Part shown: positions 14,638 through 25,672 of the stretch, one piece after another
Layout: each line of letters starts with the position of its first letter
Position numbering within the stretch: position 1 is the stretch's first letter
NCBI GenBank assembly: GCA_029884165.1
Contig: JAOUIH010000034.1
Span: 1-32,638 of the forward strand
Reading direction: 5' to 3'
DNA from: Gammaproteobacteria bacterium
GTDB taxonomy: Bacteria; Pseudomonadota; Gammaproteobacteria; Steroidobacterales; Woeseiaceae
Length of the DNA stretch: 32,638 nt
Translations under genes and position numbers: made by a program
The notes under the pieces: generated by a model
What the model saw: only the letters and a program-made list of their open reading frames with translations
Told to the model about the DNA's origin: nothing
The model's database searches: none

Positions 14638-16341
14638 ATGAAATTTTCGTCAATAGCGGCGGGCCGCACCGTTCTCGTCGCATTCGCAGCTTGCGCCATG
14701 TTCCTTTGCGCTGCAGGGGCACAGGCATTTCCGCAGACACTCGAGGCCTGGCTTGATCGCTACGGACCGACGTCGGACTCCGGCGCCAATTCCAACTGCC
14801 AGCTGTGCCACGTCGAGCCGAACGGCGGCAGTCCGTGGAATGGCTATGGCTGGGACATTCGCGACGCGCTGGCCGACCCGGGCTGCGACCTGAATGGTAA
14901 TACGGTCGTATCCAATGCCGAGGCGTTCTTCTGCGTCGAGATCGATAATTCGGATAACGACGGCAGTTTTTACGACAACGTCAGCGAGATCGGCCTCGGC
15001 ACGCAGCCCGGCTGGACCGAGGGACCGTTCAACAATCATTACTCCCGTACCGGAATAGAGCCCGGCAACCTGCCGCCGGACGGCATGGGGCAGCTGGACC
15101 CGGACGGCACCGAGCCGCCGCCGCCCGAGCCGCCGCTGCCTCCGGACGACGATGCCGACCTGCCGCCGGGACAACTGGTGCGCAACACGATCGTCGTCAG
15201 GCCGGGCGACTCGATCCAGACGGCCATCGACCGGGCGTCGCCCGGTACGCGGATCTACATCCTCGCCGGCACCTATCGCGAGCTGCAGAACCCGACCAAC
15301 GCCCTGACGATCACCAAGAACGGGCTGCGCCTGATCGGCCAGACGACGAAGAAGAAACGCGTTGTGCTCGAGAACGCCGGCGCCCAGCGCAACGGCATAG
15401 TCGTCGTGCCCGAAGATCGCACGGACTGCATGGGCTGTCACACGGATCTCGGTCCGCCTTTCCCGGTCAAGGAAGGGGTCCCGATGGGGCTCAAGATGCG
15501 TGAGCCGATGATGCACGGCATCGAGATTCGCGGAATCACGATCAGGGGATTCCGGAACAATGGCCTGTTCACCGAAAACGTCAACGGGTTCCGGATCGTC
15601 GACGTCGAGTCGATCGACAACCGCAACTACGGCATCTTCCCGACGCTGTCGAAGAACGGCCTGATCAGCCATAGCAAGGCAATCGGCTCGTCGCTCGACA
15701 GCGGCATCTGGGTGGAGACGTCCGAGAACGTCGTGGTGCGCAACAACTACGTCGAGGGCAACGTCAACGGCTTCGAAGTGTCGAACAGCGACGACATTAC
15801 GCTCGTACACAACGAGGCGGCCGGCAATACCGTCGGCGCCGCAATCCTGCTGCTGCCCGATATCTTCGACGATCGTCCGGGAGCCAAACGGATCGACCTG
15901 CGCGACAACTGGATCCACGACAACAACAAGCCGAACACGGCGAGGCCCGGCTCGATCCTGTCGCTCGTGCCTTCCGGCACCGGCGTGCTGTATCTCGGCG
16001 TCGACCAGTCGACGATCGCGAACAACCGGATCGAGAACAACGGCTTCACCGGCGTTGCGATCGCCGACTACTGCCTGACCGTGCTGGGAACGCCGTACGA
16101 CTGTTTCGGCGGTCTCGACCCGACGATCACGCCGGAGTTCGTTGCAGACCAGTCTGCCAGCGAGAATACGATTCGCGGCAATACGCTGGTCAATAACGGC
16201 ACCGACGTCGACCCGGCCAATCCCTTCGGATTCGCCGCGGCGGACCTGACGATGCTGTCGCTGGAGCCGAGCAATTGTTACGCCGACAACGCGTTCGGCA
16301 CGTTCTTCTCGCTGTTCGGTTTGCTGCCGCCCTGTCCCTAG
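14638..16341 (+). CDS. Secreted right-handed beta-helix protein with two CXXCH motifs
   Basis: The 567-residue protein has a Sec signal ending near GAQAF, a cysteine-rich N-domain with CQLCH (about residues 56-60) and calcium-loop-like Asp stretches (CDLNGNTVVSNAE, DNSDNDG). A proline-rich linker follows (about 158-178), then a long parallel beta-helix (about 190-520) of NosD/pectate-lyase type with repeating turns such as GIEIRGITIRGF, GIWVETSENVVVRNN, GFEVSNSDDITLVHN. A second CMGCH sits inside the helix domain (about residue 263). CXXCH can bind c-type haem, or the first may be the cysteine motif of thrombospondin-3-like secreted proteins. Substrate is unknown; such helices often bind or cut polysaccharide. 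It is divergent from the E1-like gene and ends at a strong terminator. Confidence 0.9.
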   Translation: MKFSSIAAGRTVLVAFAACAMFLCAAGAQAFPQTLEAWLDRYGPTSDSGANSNCQLCHVEPNGGSPWNGYGWDIRDALADPGCDLNGNTVVSNAEAFFCVEIDNSDNDGSFYDNVSEIGLGTQPGWTEGPFNNHYSRTGIEPGNLPPDGMGQLDPDGTEPPPPEPPLPPDDDADLPPGQLVRNTIVVRPGDSIQTAIDRASPGTRIYILAGTYRELQNPTNALTITKNGLRLIGQTTKKKRVVLENAGAQRNGIVVVPEDRTDCMGCHTDLGPPFPVKEGVPMGLKMREPMMHGIEIRGITIRGFRNNGLFTENVNGFRIVDVESIDNRNYGIFPTLSKNGLISHSKAIGSSLDSGIWVETSENVVVRNNYVEGNVNGFEVSNSDDITLVHNEAAGNTVGAAILLLPDIFDDRPGAKRIDLRDNWIHDNNKPNTARPGSILSLVPSGTGVLYLGVDQSTIANNRIENNGFTGVAIADYCLTVLGTPYDCFGGLDPTITPEFVADQSASENTIRGNTLVNNGTDVDPANPFGFAAADLTMLSLEPSNCYADNAFGTFFSLFGLLPPCP

Positions 16342-16386
16342 CGGGGTGTTGAAAAACATCCTGCCAAGGCCGGATCGTTCGTTGTT

Positions 16387-16420
16387 AAAAAAAGGGCCGC
16401 CTGGAGGCGGCCCTTTTTTT
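16387..16420. terminator. Bidirectional Rho-independent terminator
   Basis: A perfect 8-bp stem GGGCCGCC (16394-16401) / GGCGGCCC (16406-16413) with a TGGA loop is flanked by seven A on the left and seven T on the right. It can stop transcription of both convergent neighbours, the beta-helix gene and the HAF-repeat gene. Confidence 0.95.
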
Positions 16421-16435
16421 CCTGATGTCTCCCGG

Positions 16436-17641
16436 TTAAGGGAGCGTCCACATAACGGCGTACGACATCAGACCGCTGGCGTCCGATGTGCCTACCACCT
16501 GGCCGGCGCTGTTGACGTCGACTGCCGTCGCCGCGGCCCTGCCGCGGCCATCCAGAGCAGCCAGCCGGTTCAGCTGGAAGGATCCGTCCGGCTGCTCCAG
16601 CCAGTACACGGCGCGCCGTATGCCATCCTTGGACCTGGAACCCTGGCCTACGATGACCTTTCGGCCACCTCTTTCCGCGATTGCGTGGGCGGTGCTGTTG
16701 GCGGTGTCGAGCGCCGGAAGATCGAAGGGACCGGTCCAGCCGGGTCCGTTCTTCACCCAGTAGACCGGAATCGAGTACTGGGTACAGCCTGACGCGCAGG
16801 GTTCCCAGCGCTCGCCGACGATCCAGTCCCCGGCCGAATTGATGTCGAATGCAAGGGTGTCGTAACCGGGCAGCGCAGTCCAGGCCGTCGTGCCATTGGT
16901 CCAGAAACCGGCATGGCCGACAAGAGCTTCGGACGATGTGATTCGTGTTGCGCGATTGACCAGCGCCGTACCGTCGTTGCTGATGGCAGGGGCTATCGGC
17001 GCATAGACATCGGTGACGTTCAGGACAGTAGCGCTCCAGCCCTGGCTGTCACGGATCCATCGGGCCGGGCGAGTGACCTCGTCGCTGCCAATGACGCCGA
17101 CAGCGAATTGCCCGTTCGCACTCAGGCCATCGGCGCTTCCCCACGTCATGCCAGTCGTTATGGGCATGGCCACGGGGACGGCGCTGCCAGGATATATGAC
17201 GATGGGCATTGCAACGGGACCGGAAGCAAAGCCGACCACCGTCCCGTCGTCGGCTACGTCCCCGGCACTGGCGCCGCTGGACCCGGGCAGCGTGCCGAGA
17301 TCCTCCATGCCCGTGGCCAACGTCCAGCGCAAGGCGGCCGCCTCGCCGGCACTGCCGCAGGAATTTCCCTGTGCCGTCACGTAAAGGCCGTAGCCGACAT
17401 CGTTATTGATACCGGATGCGCCGCTGGTGGCGCAGCTCGCCGACGTTCCGAGGCTTTGTGGGAGAACCTGCGTGCCGCCGCCCCCTGAACCGCCGCCGGG
17501 CTTGCCTTTGCTGCCACCAGGTGCGGCCAGCGTCGCAGCGCCGACGAAGAGTGCAATCGCGACGCCGGAAGCGATGGCCAGTGTGACGATGGCTGCTTTG
17601 CTGCGCGGTTTCGAACGACCGCGCCTCTTGTTCTTGTGCAT
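16436..17641 (-). CDS. Exported or membrane-anchored HAF-repeat protein
   Basis: The 401-residue protein starts with a strongly basic stretch and one hydrophobic segment (residues about 17-38), then a Gly-rich linker (GGSKGKPGGGSGGGG), and a repetitive domain. Its units carry the HAF-type signature D-hNsaGqhVG: DVADDGTVVGFA, GLSANGQFAVGV, DINSAGDWIVGER, DVNSAGQVVGTS. About six units of 50-60 residues could form a beta-propeller outside the cell. The function of HAF-repeat proteins is unknown. The start at 17641 has GGAGG 7 nt upstream; an open frame to 17731 exists but has no such site. A second protein of this class is at the right end of the window (31898), on the other strand. Confidence 0.87.
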   Translation of the reverse strand: MHKNKRRGRSKPRSKAAIVTLAIASGVAIALFVGAATLAAPGGSKGKPGGGSGGGGTQVLPQSLGTSASCATSGASGINNDVGYGLYVTAQGNSCGSAGEAAALRWTLATGMEDLGTLPGSSGASAGDVADDGTVVGFASGPVAMPIVIYPGSAVPVAMPITTGMTWGSADGLSANGQFAVGVIGSDEVTRPARWIRDSQGWSATVLNVTDVYAPIAPAISNDGTALVNRATRITSSEALVGHAGFWTNGTTAWTALPGYDTLAFDINSAGDWIVGERWEPCASGCTQYSIPVYWVKNGPGWTGPFDLPALDTANSTAHAIAERGGRKVIVGQGSRSKDGIRRAVYWLEQPDGSFQLNRLAALDGRGRAAATAVDVNSAGQVVGTSDASGLMSYAVMWTLP

Positions 17642-17992
17642 GTCGGGACCTCCGAAAGCGCTAATCCGTACCGCCCGCTTTGTTCGTGGGCAGCGATCTG
17701 GCGCCTGAGGCCCGGTTCCGCCAAACCTCACACCGGGTCCCCGGTGCCAACTCGTCGAGTAAGCCTACGCCCGCTGCCTTTGCCGGATATAAGTACAATT
17801 ACTGAGTGGCGAGCCGGCACGAGCCGCACTAGCGACGTAACAGACAGCCGTTCGATGTTATGTAATCATTCGTGCAAGTCGGACCTGGGCCAGGTCCAGG
17901 CAGGCTCCCGCCCGGCGGCGGCCCGGACAAATCACACAAGCAGACGGCACTTGCCAACCGACGACAAAACCACGCCCCACCAGGAACACGTC
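17642..17992. other. Divergent gap between HAF-repeat and EamA genes
   Basis: This 351-bp stretch is open in the EamA frame as far back as 17636, so a longer EamA N-terminus (for example from ATG 17855) cannot be fully excluded, but the extension is rich in Ser/Arg/Pro and unlike a transporter. An AT-rich patch (GATATAAGTACAATTAC, about 17786-17802) may hold the EamA promoter. No repeat or RNA gene is seen. Confidence 0.4.
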
Positions 17993-18871
17993 GTGCTCGG
18001 CATGCTTGCGGCACTGGGCGCGTTTTTCGTGTTCACCGTCATGAACGTTTTCGCGAAGCTGCTCAGTGTCCGGCACTCCGTCATCGAGATCGCGTTCTAC
18101 CGCAACCTGATCGCCTGCATGCCCTTCCTGTTCATGGCTTTCGCCATGGGAAAAAGGGAGATGCTGGTGATCCGCAGCCAACCGAAGGCGATCGTGTTTC
18201 GTGCAGTCCTCGGAGCCATGTCACTGATGACGACCTTCGCAGCGTTCGCGCTGATGCCAATGGCGGAAACCACGGTGCTGCTGTTTACTGCTTCGCTGTT
18301 CATGCCGGTGCTCGGCGTGCTCATACTGCAGGAGCACGTCGGACCGTATCGCTGGGCCGCTATCGTAGTCGGCTTCATTGGCGTGGTGATCATGACGGGC
18401 CCGTCCGGAACCGTGAACGCGCTCGGGCTGAGCGTCGCGCTTGCCGCGGCCCTGATGCACGCGACTCTCGGCATCGTCCTGCGCCATCTCGGCAAGCACG
18501 AGAGCCCGGAAACCATCGTGTTCTACTTCCTCGTGATCGGCGTCCTGGTGACCGCATTGCCGATGCCCTTTGTCGCGGTCTGGCCGGCGCCGGACGAGGC
18601 TCCGTTGCTGGTCGGCGTGGGGCTGTGCGGCGCGCTGGCCCAGTGGCTCCTATCCACGGCGTACCGGCATGCGCCAGCCGCTCTCGTAACTGTTTTCAAT
18701 TACACTGGGATCGTCTGGGCGACCCTGTTCGGAGTGCTGATCTGGAACGAATGGCCGACGAGCGTCGTGCTGGCCGGCGGCGGAGTCGTCATTGCATCGA
18801 ACGTGCTGATCATCTGGCGCGAGAGCCGCCTCAGGCAGGTGACCGGCGCTGGAGTTCGCGCAAAGCTTTAG
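17993..18871 (+). CDS. EamA/RhaT-type DMT-superfamily transporter
   Basis: The 292-residue protein has the ten-helix pattern of drug/metabolite transporters made of two EamA halves. Family features include FFVFTVMNVFAKLL in helix 1, the FYRNLIACMPF loop, the end of the first half LQEHVGPYRWAAIVVGFIGVVIM, and the matching end of the second half WNEWPTSVVLAGGGVVIASNVLI. It sits in the inner membrane and probably exports a small metabolite. The GTG at 17993 is preferred because AGGA lies 7 nt upstream and the length is typical; ATG 18002 is a close alternative. The serine-hydrolase gene begins 17 bp after its stop codon, so the two form an operon. Confidence 0.92.
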   Translation: MLGMLAALGAFFVFTVMNVFAKLLSVRHSVIEIAFYRNLIACMPFLFMAFAMGKREMLVIRSQPKAIVFRAVLGAMSLMTTFAAFALMPMAETTVLLFTASLFMPVLGVLILQEHVGPYRWAAIVVGFIGVVIMTGPSGTVNALGLSVALAAALMHATLGIVLRHLGKHESPETIVFYFLVIGVLVTALPMPFVAVWPAPDEAPLLVGVGLCGALAQWLLSTAYRHAPAALVTVFNYTGIVWATLFGVLIWNEWPTSVVLAGGGVVIASNVLIIWRESRLRQVTGAGVRAKL

Positions 18872-18888
18872 GATTTCTGGAGACGTTA

Positions 18889-20430
18889 ATGAGGACCACG
18901 ACGCGAGCGAGCTCGATTATATGGCGCTGCCTGGCGGCTTTCATTTCGGTGTTGCTCACCCTCGGCGTCGCGGCCGCCGCCGGTCACCCGGCCGCAGAGG
19001 CGTCCGCGGATGATTACGCCGGTACGGACCGGCTGTTCGAGGACTTTCATCTCGCTGCGCATATCCCGGGACTGGTATATGGCGTCGTGGCCGATGGCCG
19101 CCTGGTGCACGTCCGCACTTACGGCGTGCAGGATCTGGGCGAACAGCGACCGGTGACCCCGGATTCCCTGTTCCGGATCGCATCGATGACCAAGGCCTTC
19201 ACGGCGCTCACGGTGCTTGGGCTGCGGGACGAAGGCGGCCTGCGTCTCGACGCGCCGGCGGCAGACTACGTGCCGGAACTTCGGAAATGGCAGTACCCGA
19301 CAGCCGACTCGGCCCCGATCCGCGTGCGCGATCTGCTGAATCACGTCGGCGGGCTCGTCACCGACGATCCCTGGGGCGATCGCCAGACCTCCCTGCCCGA
19401 GGACGAGTTCACGGCGCTGCTCGAGCATGGCGTGAACTTCACGCGCGCGCCTGGCATGGCGTACGAGTATTCCAACCTGGGCTATGCACTGCTCGGCCGG
19501 ATCATCACCAACGTTTCCGGAACGCCGTACGCGGACACGATCGAGGCAAGGCTGCTACGGCCGCTGGGCATGGCGTAGTCGGGTTTCGATATCGGCAAGT
19601 CACCGCAGGAACGCCGCGCACTCGGCTATCGCTGGGAGGAGAACGAGCTTCGACCGGAACCGCCGTTGGCCCACGGGGCCTTCGGCGCGATGGGAGGAAT
19701 GCAGACCAGCGCGAACGACTATGCGAAGTGGGTCGCCTTCCTGCTTTCGGCCTGGCCGCCCCGAGACGGTGAGGACGCGGGGCCGGTCCGCCGTGCGACG
19801 GTTCGTGAACTCGCCCAGGGTTCCAACTTTCCCCGCATCGGCCGTCGCTATGCGCCGAATGGAACCGAGGGCAGCCTGCAGGCGCTGAACTATGGCATGG
19901 GCCTGCAAGTACGTATCGATTCGGACCTGGGTTTTACGCTGAGCCACAGCGGCGGATACCCCGGCTACGGTTCCCACATGCTGTTGCTGCCCGATCGCGG
20001 CATCGGCATATTCGCGTTCGCGAACCGCACGTACAAGGCGCCGACGGTCCCGGTCTGGCAAGCGGCGTTGCTGCTCGAGCGGGCCGGGCTGCTCGGCATG
20101 GGACACGCCGTGCCCGTCAGCGACGCACTGGCGGTGGGATACCGCGCGGCCGGCGCAATCTACGCGGCCGCGGACGTAAACGTCGCGGCAGACCTGCTGG
20201 CCATGAATTTCCTGATGGATCGTGATGCCGCGCTGCGTGCTCGTGACATCCGGGCGGTGCGGGAGCAGGCCGGCGACTGCGACACGTCGGTGCCGATCGC
20301 AGCGACCGGCGCATTGTCGGGCACGTTCGCCTGGCGCTGCGAACACGGGCGGGTGAGCGGCAGCCTGCTGCTTGCGCCGACTCGGCCGTCCGGCATACAG
20401 GAGCTGGTGCTCGAGGCGGTCAATCCGTAG
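18889..20430 (+). pseudogene. Serine hydrolase (beta-lactamase fold) with one in-frame amber stop
   Basis: Read through, this gene codes 513 residues: a Sec signal (about 1-32), the class C beta-lactamase fold with SMTK (Ser about 99) and Y-S-N in YEYSNLGYALLG, and a C-terminal extension after about residue 360. A single TAG at 19576-19578 (codon 230) interrupts it between LLRPLGMA and SGFDIGKSP, exactly in the conserved stretch where relatives read LGM-x-x-(S/T)GF. The frame and protein signals continue unbroken on both sides, including HGAFGAMGGMQTSANDYAKW and the late HSGGYPGYGS motif, expected for the third (H-x-G) active-site element. One base change (for example from TCG, CAG or TGG) would explain it. 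It may be a fresh pseudogene, a sequencing error or a readthrough site. It follows the EamA gene by 17 bp. Confidence 0.8.
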
Positions 20431-20498
20431 GCGCCGGGCACGGTACGCCGTCGCGCACGGCGAATCGGCGGAAAGAGCCGCTCCGGGAGCGATCTTCT

Positions 20499-20518
20499 TC
20501 TATACTGACTGGTATAGA
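20499..20518. promoter_or_regulatory. Palindrome over a -10-like box
   Basis: TCTATAC (20499-20505) and GTATAGA (20512-20518) form a perfect 7-bp inverted repeat with a 6-bp centre, containing TATACT on the plus strand. It lies about 50 bp before the exported protein at 20568 and 70 bp after the hydrolase gene. It may be a promoter -10 with an overlapping operator; a good -35 box is not visible. Confidence 0.35.
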
Positions 20519-20567
20519 CGCCGCGGGGGCGGCGTCGAATTCAGAACAGACACAGGGAAATCAATCG

Positions 20568-21341
20568 ATGAAGCGCATATTTGTCGCAGCTGCGGCGCTC
20601 GGCACCGTTGTCCTTGCGGGCGGCCCTTCGTATGCCCAGGTAACCGAAGACAGCATGGGCAAGGTCGTTCCGGTACACCTTTATATCTGCAATTTCGTCG
20701 GCAGGAAGGGACCGTCGGATCTGAACAAGGTAATCGCCAACTGGAACCTGTACATGGACGAACGTAACAGCACGAACTACGCGGCCTGGACTCTCGCGCC
20801 ATATCATTACGGTGGTGACAATACCTTCGACGTCGCCTGGCTCGGTGTCTACACGGACGGTAACGCGCTGGGCGCCGCCACCGACCAGTGGCTGGCCGAG
20901 GGTGCCGAGCTTCGAGACGATTTCGCCGAAGTCCTCGACTGCGTCGCGCATCTCGGCATGGCATCGGCGATGTACAAGCGCCCTGCAGACACCGGGACGC
21001 CCGCGACCGGCATCATCACGATCATGGACTGCAAGCTGAACGAAGGCCATCGTTACGAGGATATCCAGGCGGCCGAGGTGGAGTGGGCCGAGCACATGAC
21101 CCGGTCCGGCTCGACGGCCGGCACCTATCACTGGTTCCCGCAGTTCGGGGGAGGCAACGCCGAATTCGACTACAAGGTCGTGAATGCTTACGCCAGCTAC
21201 GCCGAACTCGGTGCCGACTGGGAGCGCTTCGCGAACGGCGGCGGCCGTGCGGCGTCGGAAGAAACCTTCGGCGACATCGACGAATGCGACGATGCGCGCG
21301 TGTACGTGGCAACCAGCCGGCGAGCCGCGCAGATACGCTGA
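20568..21341 (+). CDS. Exported protein of two duplicated halves, function unknown
   Basis: The 257-residue protein has a Sec signal ending in SYAQ. The mature part consists of two related halves, about residues 35-130 and 140-250. Shared positions in order are a Cys near the first strand (YICNF / IMDCK), a Trp helix (IANWNLYM / EVEWAEHM), a Gly loop (YHYGGDN-FD / QFGGGNAEFD), LGA followed by an acidic-aromatic helix (TDQWLAEG / DWERFANGG) and a closing acid-acid/Cys element (VLDCVA / IDECDD). The repeat of an alpha/beta unit suggests a dimeric alpha/beta-barrel-like fold, but I recognise no family. The four cysteines could form disulfides outside the cytoplasm. It stands alone, with its own promoter-like palindrome. 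Confidence 0.85.
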   Translation: MKRIFVAAAALGTVVLAGGPSYAQVTEDSMGKVVPVHLYICNFVGRKGPSDLNKVIANWNLYMDERNSTNYAAWTLAPYHYGGDNTFDVAWLGVYTDGNALGAATDQWLAEGAELRDDFAEVLDCVAHLGMASAMYKRPADTGTPATGIITIMDCKLNEGHRYEDIQAAEVEWAEHMTRSGSTAGTYHWFPQFGGGNAEFDYKVVNAYASYAELGADWERFANGGGRAASEETFGDIDECDDARVYVATSRRAAQIR

Positions 21342-21413
21342 GGTCGCTGCGCTTGTCTGCCTCGCGAGCGGCGGCGAAAGCCTCCGCTCGCGGCAGGCTC
21401 GCGTTCTTGCCGC

Positions 21414-23230
21414 TCAGCGGGGCGCGGGGCTCCGGTCGCTCCCGGCGTCGTGCAATACATCCAGGAACCGGTCCCCGTAGCGCTCCAGCTTGGTCTGCCC
21501 GATGCCGCTGATCTCCAGCAGTTCGGCTCTCGACCGCGGACGCAGATTCAACATTTGCTTCAGCGTCCGGTCGTGAAATATGACGTAGGGCGGCACACCG
21601 TGCTCCGCGGCCAGCACCTGGCGGCAGGCGCGGAGTGCATCCCACAGGTCCCGATCCGCATCGGCGATCGCCTCGGAGCCGCCCGCCGTCCTGGCGACCT
21701 TGACCGGACGTTTCGGCTCCTGGCGGAATGCCACCGTTGTCTCTCCGCGGAGCAGGCCGCGACTCCTGTCGGTCAGCACGAGCGCCCCGTATCGTTCGGG
21801 GTCTGAACGCAGGTAACCCATCACGACGAGTTGGCGCAGGATAGAGCGCCAGGTCCGGCTTTCGAGGTCGGCGCCGATACCGAAGACGCTCAACTCCGTG
21901 TGCCGGTGCTGCTGCACCTTGTCCGTCGACTTGCCCAACAGGACATCGATGACATGCGCTGCGCCGAAGCGCTGGCCCGTACGGTAAACGGCCGACAACA
22001 TCTTCCGGGCCGCCTCGGTGCCATCCCAGCTGCCGGCCGGCGTCAGGCAGCCGTCGCAATTGCCACAGTCCGCCTCCAGGGAATCGCCGAAGTACCCGAG
22101 CAGCGGTCGCCGCCTGCAGCCGGTCGTTTCGCACCAGCCGAGCAGCGCGTCGAGCTTGACTCGCTCGTGTCGCTTGTGGTCTTCATTCGCGTCGGACTGA
22201 TCGAGCATCTGGCGCAGGCGGACGACATCCTGCAGACCGTAGACCATCCATGCATCCGCCGGCTCGCCATCGCGCCCGGCGCGGCCCGTTTCCTGGTAAT
22301 AGGCTTCCATGCTCTTCGGCAGGTCGAGATGCGCCACGAAGCGCACGTCGGGTTTGTCGATGCCCATGCCGAACGCGATGGTTGCGACGACGACGATACC
22401 ATCCTCGGCCTGGAATCGGCGCTGGTGTTCGCGGCGCAGCGAGGAGTCGAGACCGGCGTGGTAAGGAAGCGCTTTGTATCCTTCCGCCTGCAGCCACTCG
22501 GCCGTGCTCTCGGTCTTGTTCCTCGACAGGCAGTACACGATGCCGGCGTGGCCGCGATGCGCCTCCAGGAATGCGAGCAGTTGCCGCCTGGGGTCCGTCT
22601 TCGGCTGTACCAGGTAACGGATATTGGGCCGGTCAAAGGGCGCGACGAAAATGCCCGGCTCAGTCAATGCCAGGCGGTCGACGATTTCCTTCCGGGTTCT
22701 CTCCGTGGCTGTCGCCGTAAGCGCCAGGCGCGGTACGCCAGGAAACAGCCTGCCGAGTTCGTCGAGAGCCAGGTAGTCCTGGCGAAAATCATGGCCCCAT
22801 TGCGAAACGCAGTGCGCCTCGTCGATTGCAATCACCGACAACTTTGCCTCGCCAAGCAACGAGCGCGTGTATTCGCCGGAGAGACGCTCGGGCGCGACGT
22901 ACAGCAACTGCAAATCGCCCGACCTGAGGCGCGCGACGACATCGCGCTGCTCCTCGGAAGTCTGGCTGGAATTCAGGAAATCCGCCTCCACGCCCGACTC
23001 GCGCAGGGCGTTTACCTGGTCCTGCATCAGGGCGATGAGCGGAGAGATTACGAGCCCCGTACCCTCGCGCAGCAATGCCGGCACCTGGTAACAGAGCGAC
23101 TTGCCGCCGCCGGTCGGCATGACGACGAGCACGTCGCGCCCGCCGACCACGGCGTCGATTACCGCCTGCTGCTCGCCTCGAAACTCGCGGTAACCGAATA
23201 CCTTGCGAAGGACTTCGTGTGCCGGTCCGG

Positions 23231-23234
<4 letters not shown>
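21414..23234 (-). CDS. recQ: ATP-dependent DNA helicase RecQ
   Basis: The 606-residue protein has the full RecQ layout: Walker [17 protein letters not shown] box followed by [11 protein letters not shown], the second RecA domain with YCLSRNKTE and GRAGRDG, the zinc-binding subdomain ([19 protein letters not shown]), a winged helix, and a C-terminal HRDC domain (about 525-600, with [20 protein letters not shown]). It unwinds recombination and fork intermediates in the 3'-5' direction. The ATG at 23234 is the family's start and overlaps the yheS stop codon as ATGA; the larger open frame to 24632 is a shadow of yheS. Length matches E. coli RecQ (about 610). Confidence 0.97.
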
Positions 23235-25126
<1,892 letters not shown>

Positions 25127-25213
25127 GGGGCGCGATTGTAGCGAGAAAGTACGAGCGTCGACGAACTGTCGCGCTTACAACCGGCTATGGCCAGCCAGCC
25201 GGCCGGCAACGCT

Positions 25214-25672
25214 CTAACGCCTGACCGCGATCCCCTGCACCTCGAAGCGCGCGTCGAACAGCAGTGTGCCGGCACCCAGGAAGGCTCGCGCCGGGAACTC
25301 CCCGGTGAAATAAGTCCGGTAGACGCGGTTGAATTCGGCGTAGTGCGCGACGTCGGAGCAGAAGACCTGCACGAAAACGAGGTCGTCCATCGTCATGCCG
25401 GCCTTCTCCAGCGCGGCCTTCATGTCGTCGAGCACGAGTTTCGCTTCCTCGGCGGCCGTTTCCGGGACCGAGTCGTCCGCCTCCAGGCCAATCCGGCCGG
25501 CCAGGTAAAGCGTGTCGCCTGCCAGCACGGCGCCGCTATATGGCAAAGCCTCGGAATCCGCGGCAGTCGCCGCGTCGAAGTACTGGCGTGACTCGTCCGC
25601 GAGCGCTGCGGGAGCCAGTCCATTCACGAGGATCAACGGCGTGACCAGGGCCACGAACATCCGACGGCGCAT
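25214..25672 (-). CDS. Exported RidA/YjgF-family protein
   Basis: The 152-residue protein has an N-terminal signal peptide (about 1-26, ending ALA-DE) and a complete RidA domain: YSGAVLAGDTLYLAGRIG, the helix AAEEAKLVLDDMKAAL, and PARAFLGAG ... FEVQGIAVRR. The Arg of PAR and the Glu of the C-terminal strand, which bind and hydrolyse the 2-aminoacrylate imine in RidA, both appear to be present. RidA proteins are normally cytoplasmic enamine/imine deaminases, so export points to another substrate. AAGGAG lies 6 nt upstream of the ATG. It shares a strand with yheS and recQ and is divergent from the serine hydrolase at 26000. Confidence 0.9.
   Translation of the reverse strand: MRRRMFVALVTPLILVNGLAPAALADESRQYFDAATAADSEALPYSGAVLAGDTLYLAGRIGLEADDSVPETAAEEAKLVLDDMKAALEKAGMTMDDLVFVQVFCSDVAHYAEFNRVYRTYFTGEFPARAFLGAGTLLFDARFEVQGIAVRR

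Noticed and set aside
14650-16359. Long minus-strand open frame of 569 codons antisense to the beta-helix gene
   Set aside because: Its protein is Arg/Val/Asp-rich without domains, as expected from the shadow frame of a GC-rich gene; the plus-strand product has a signal peptide and clear repeats.
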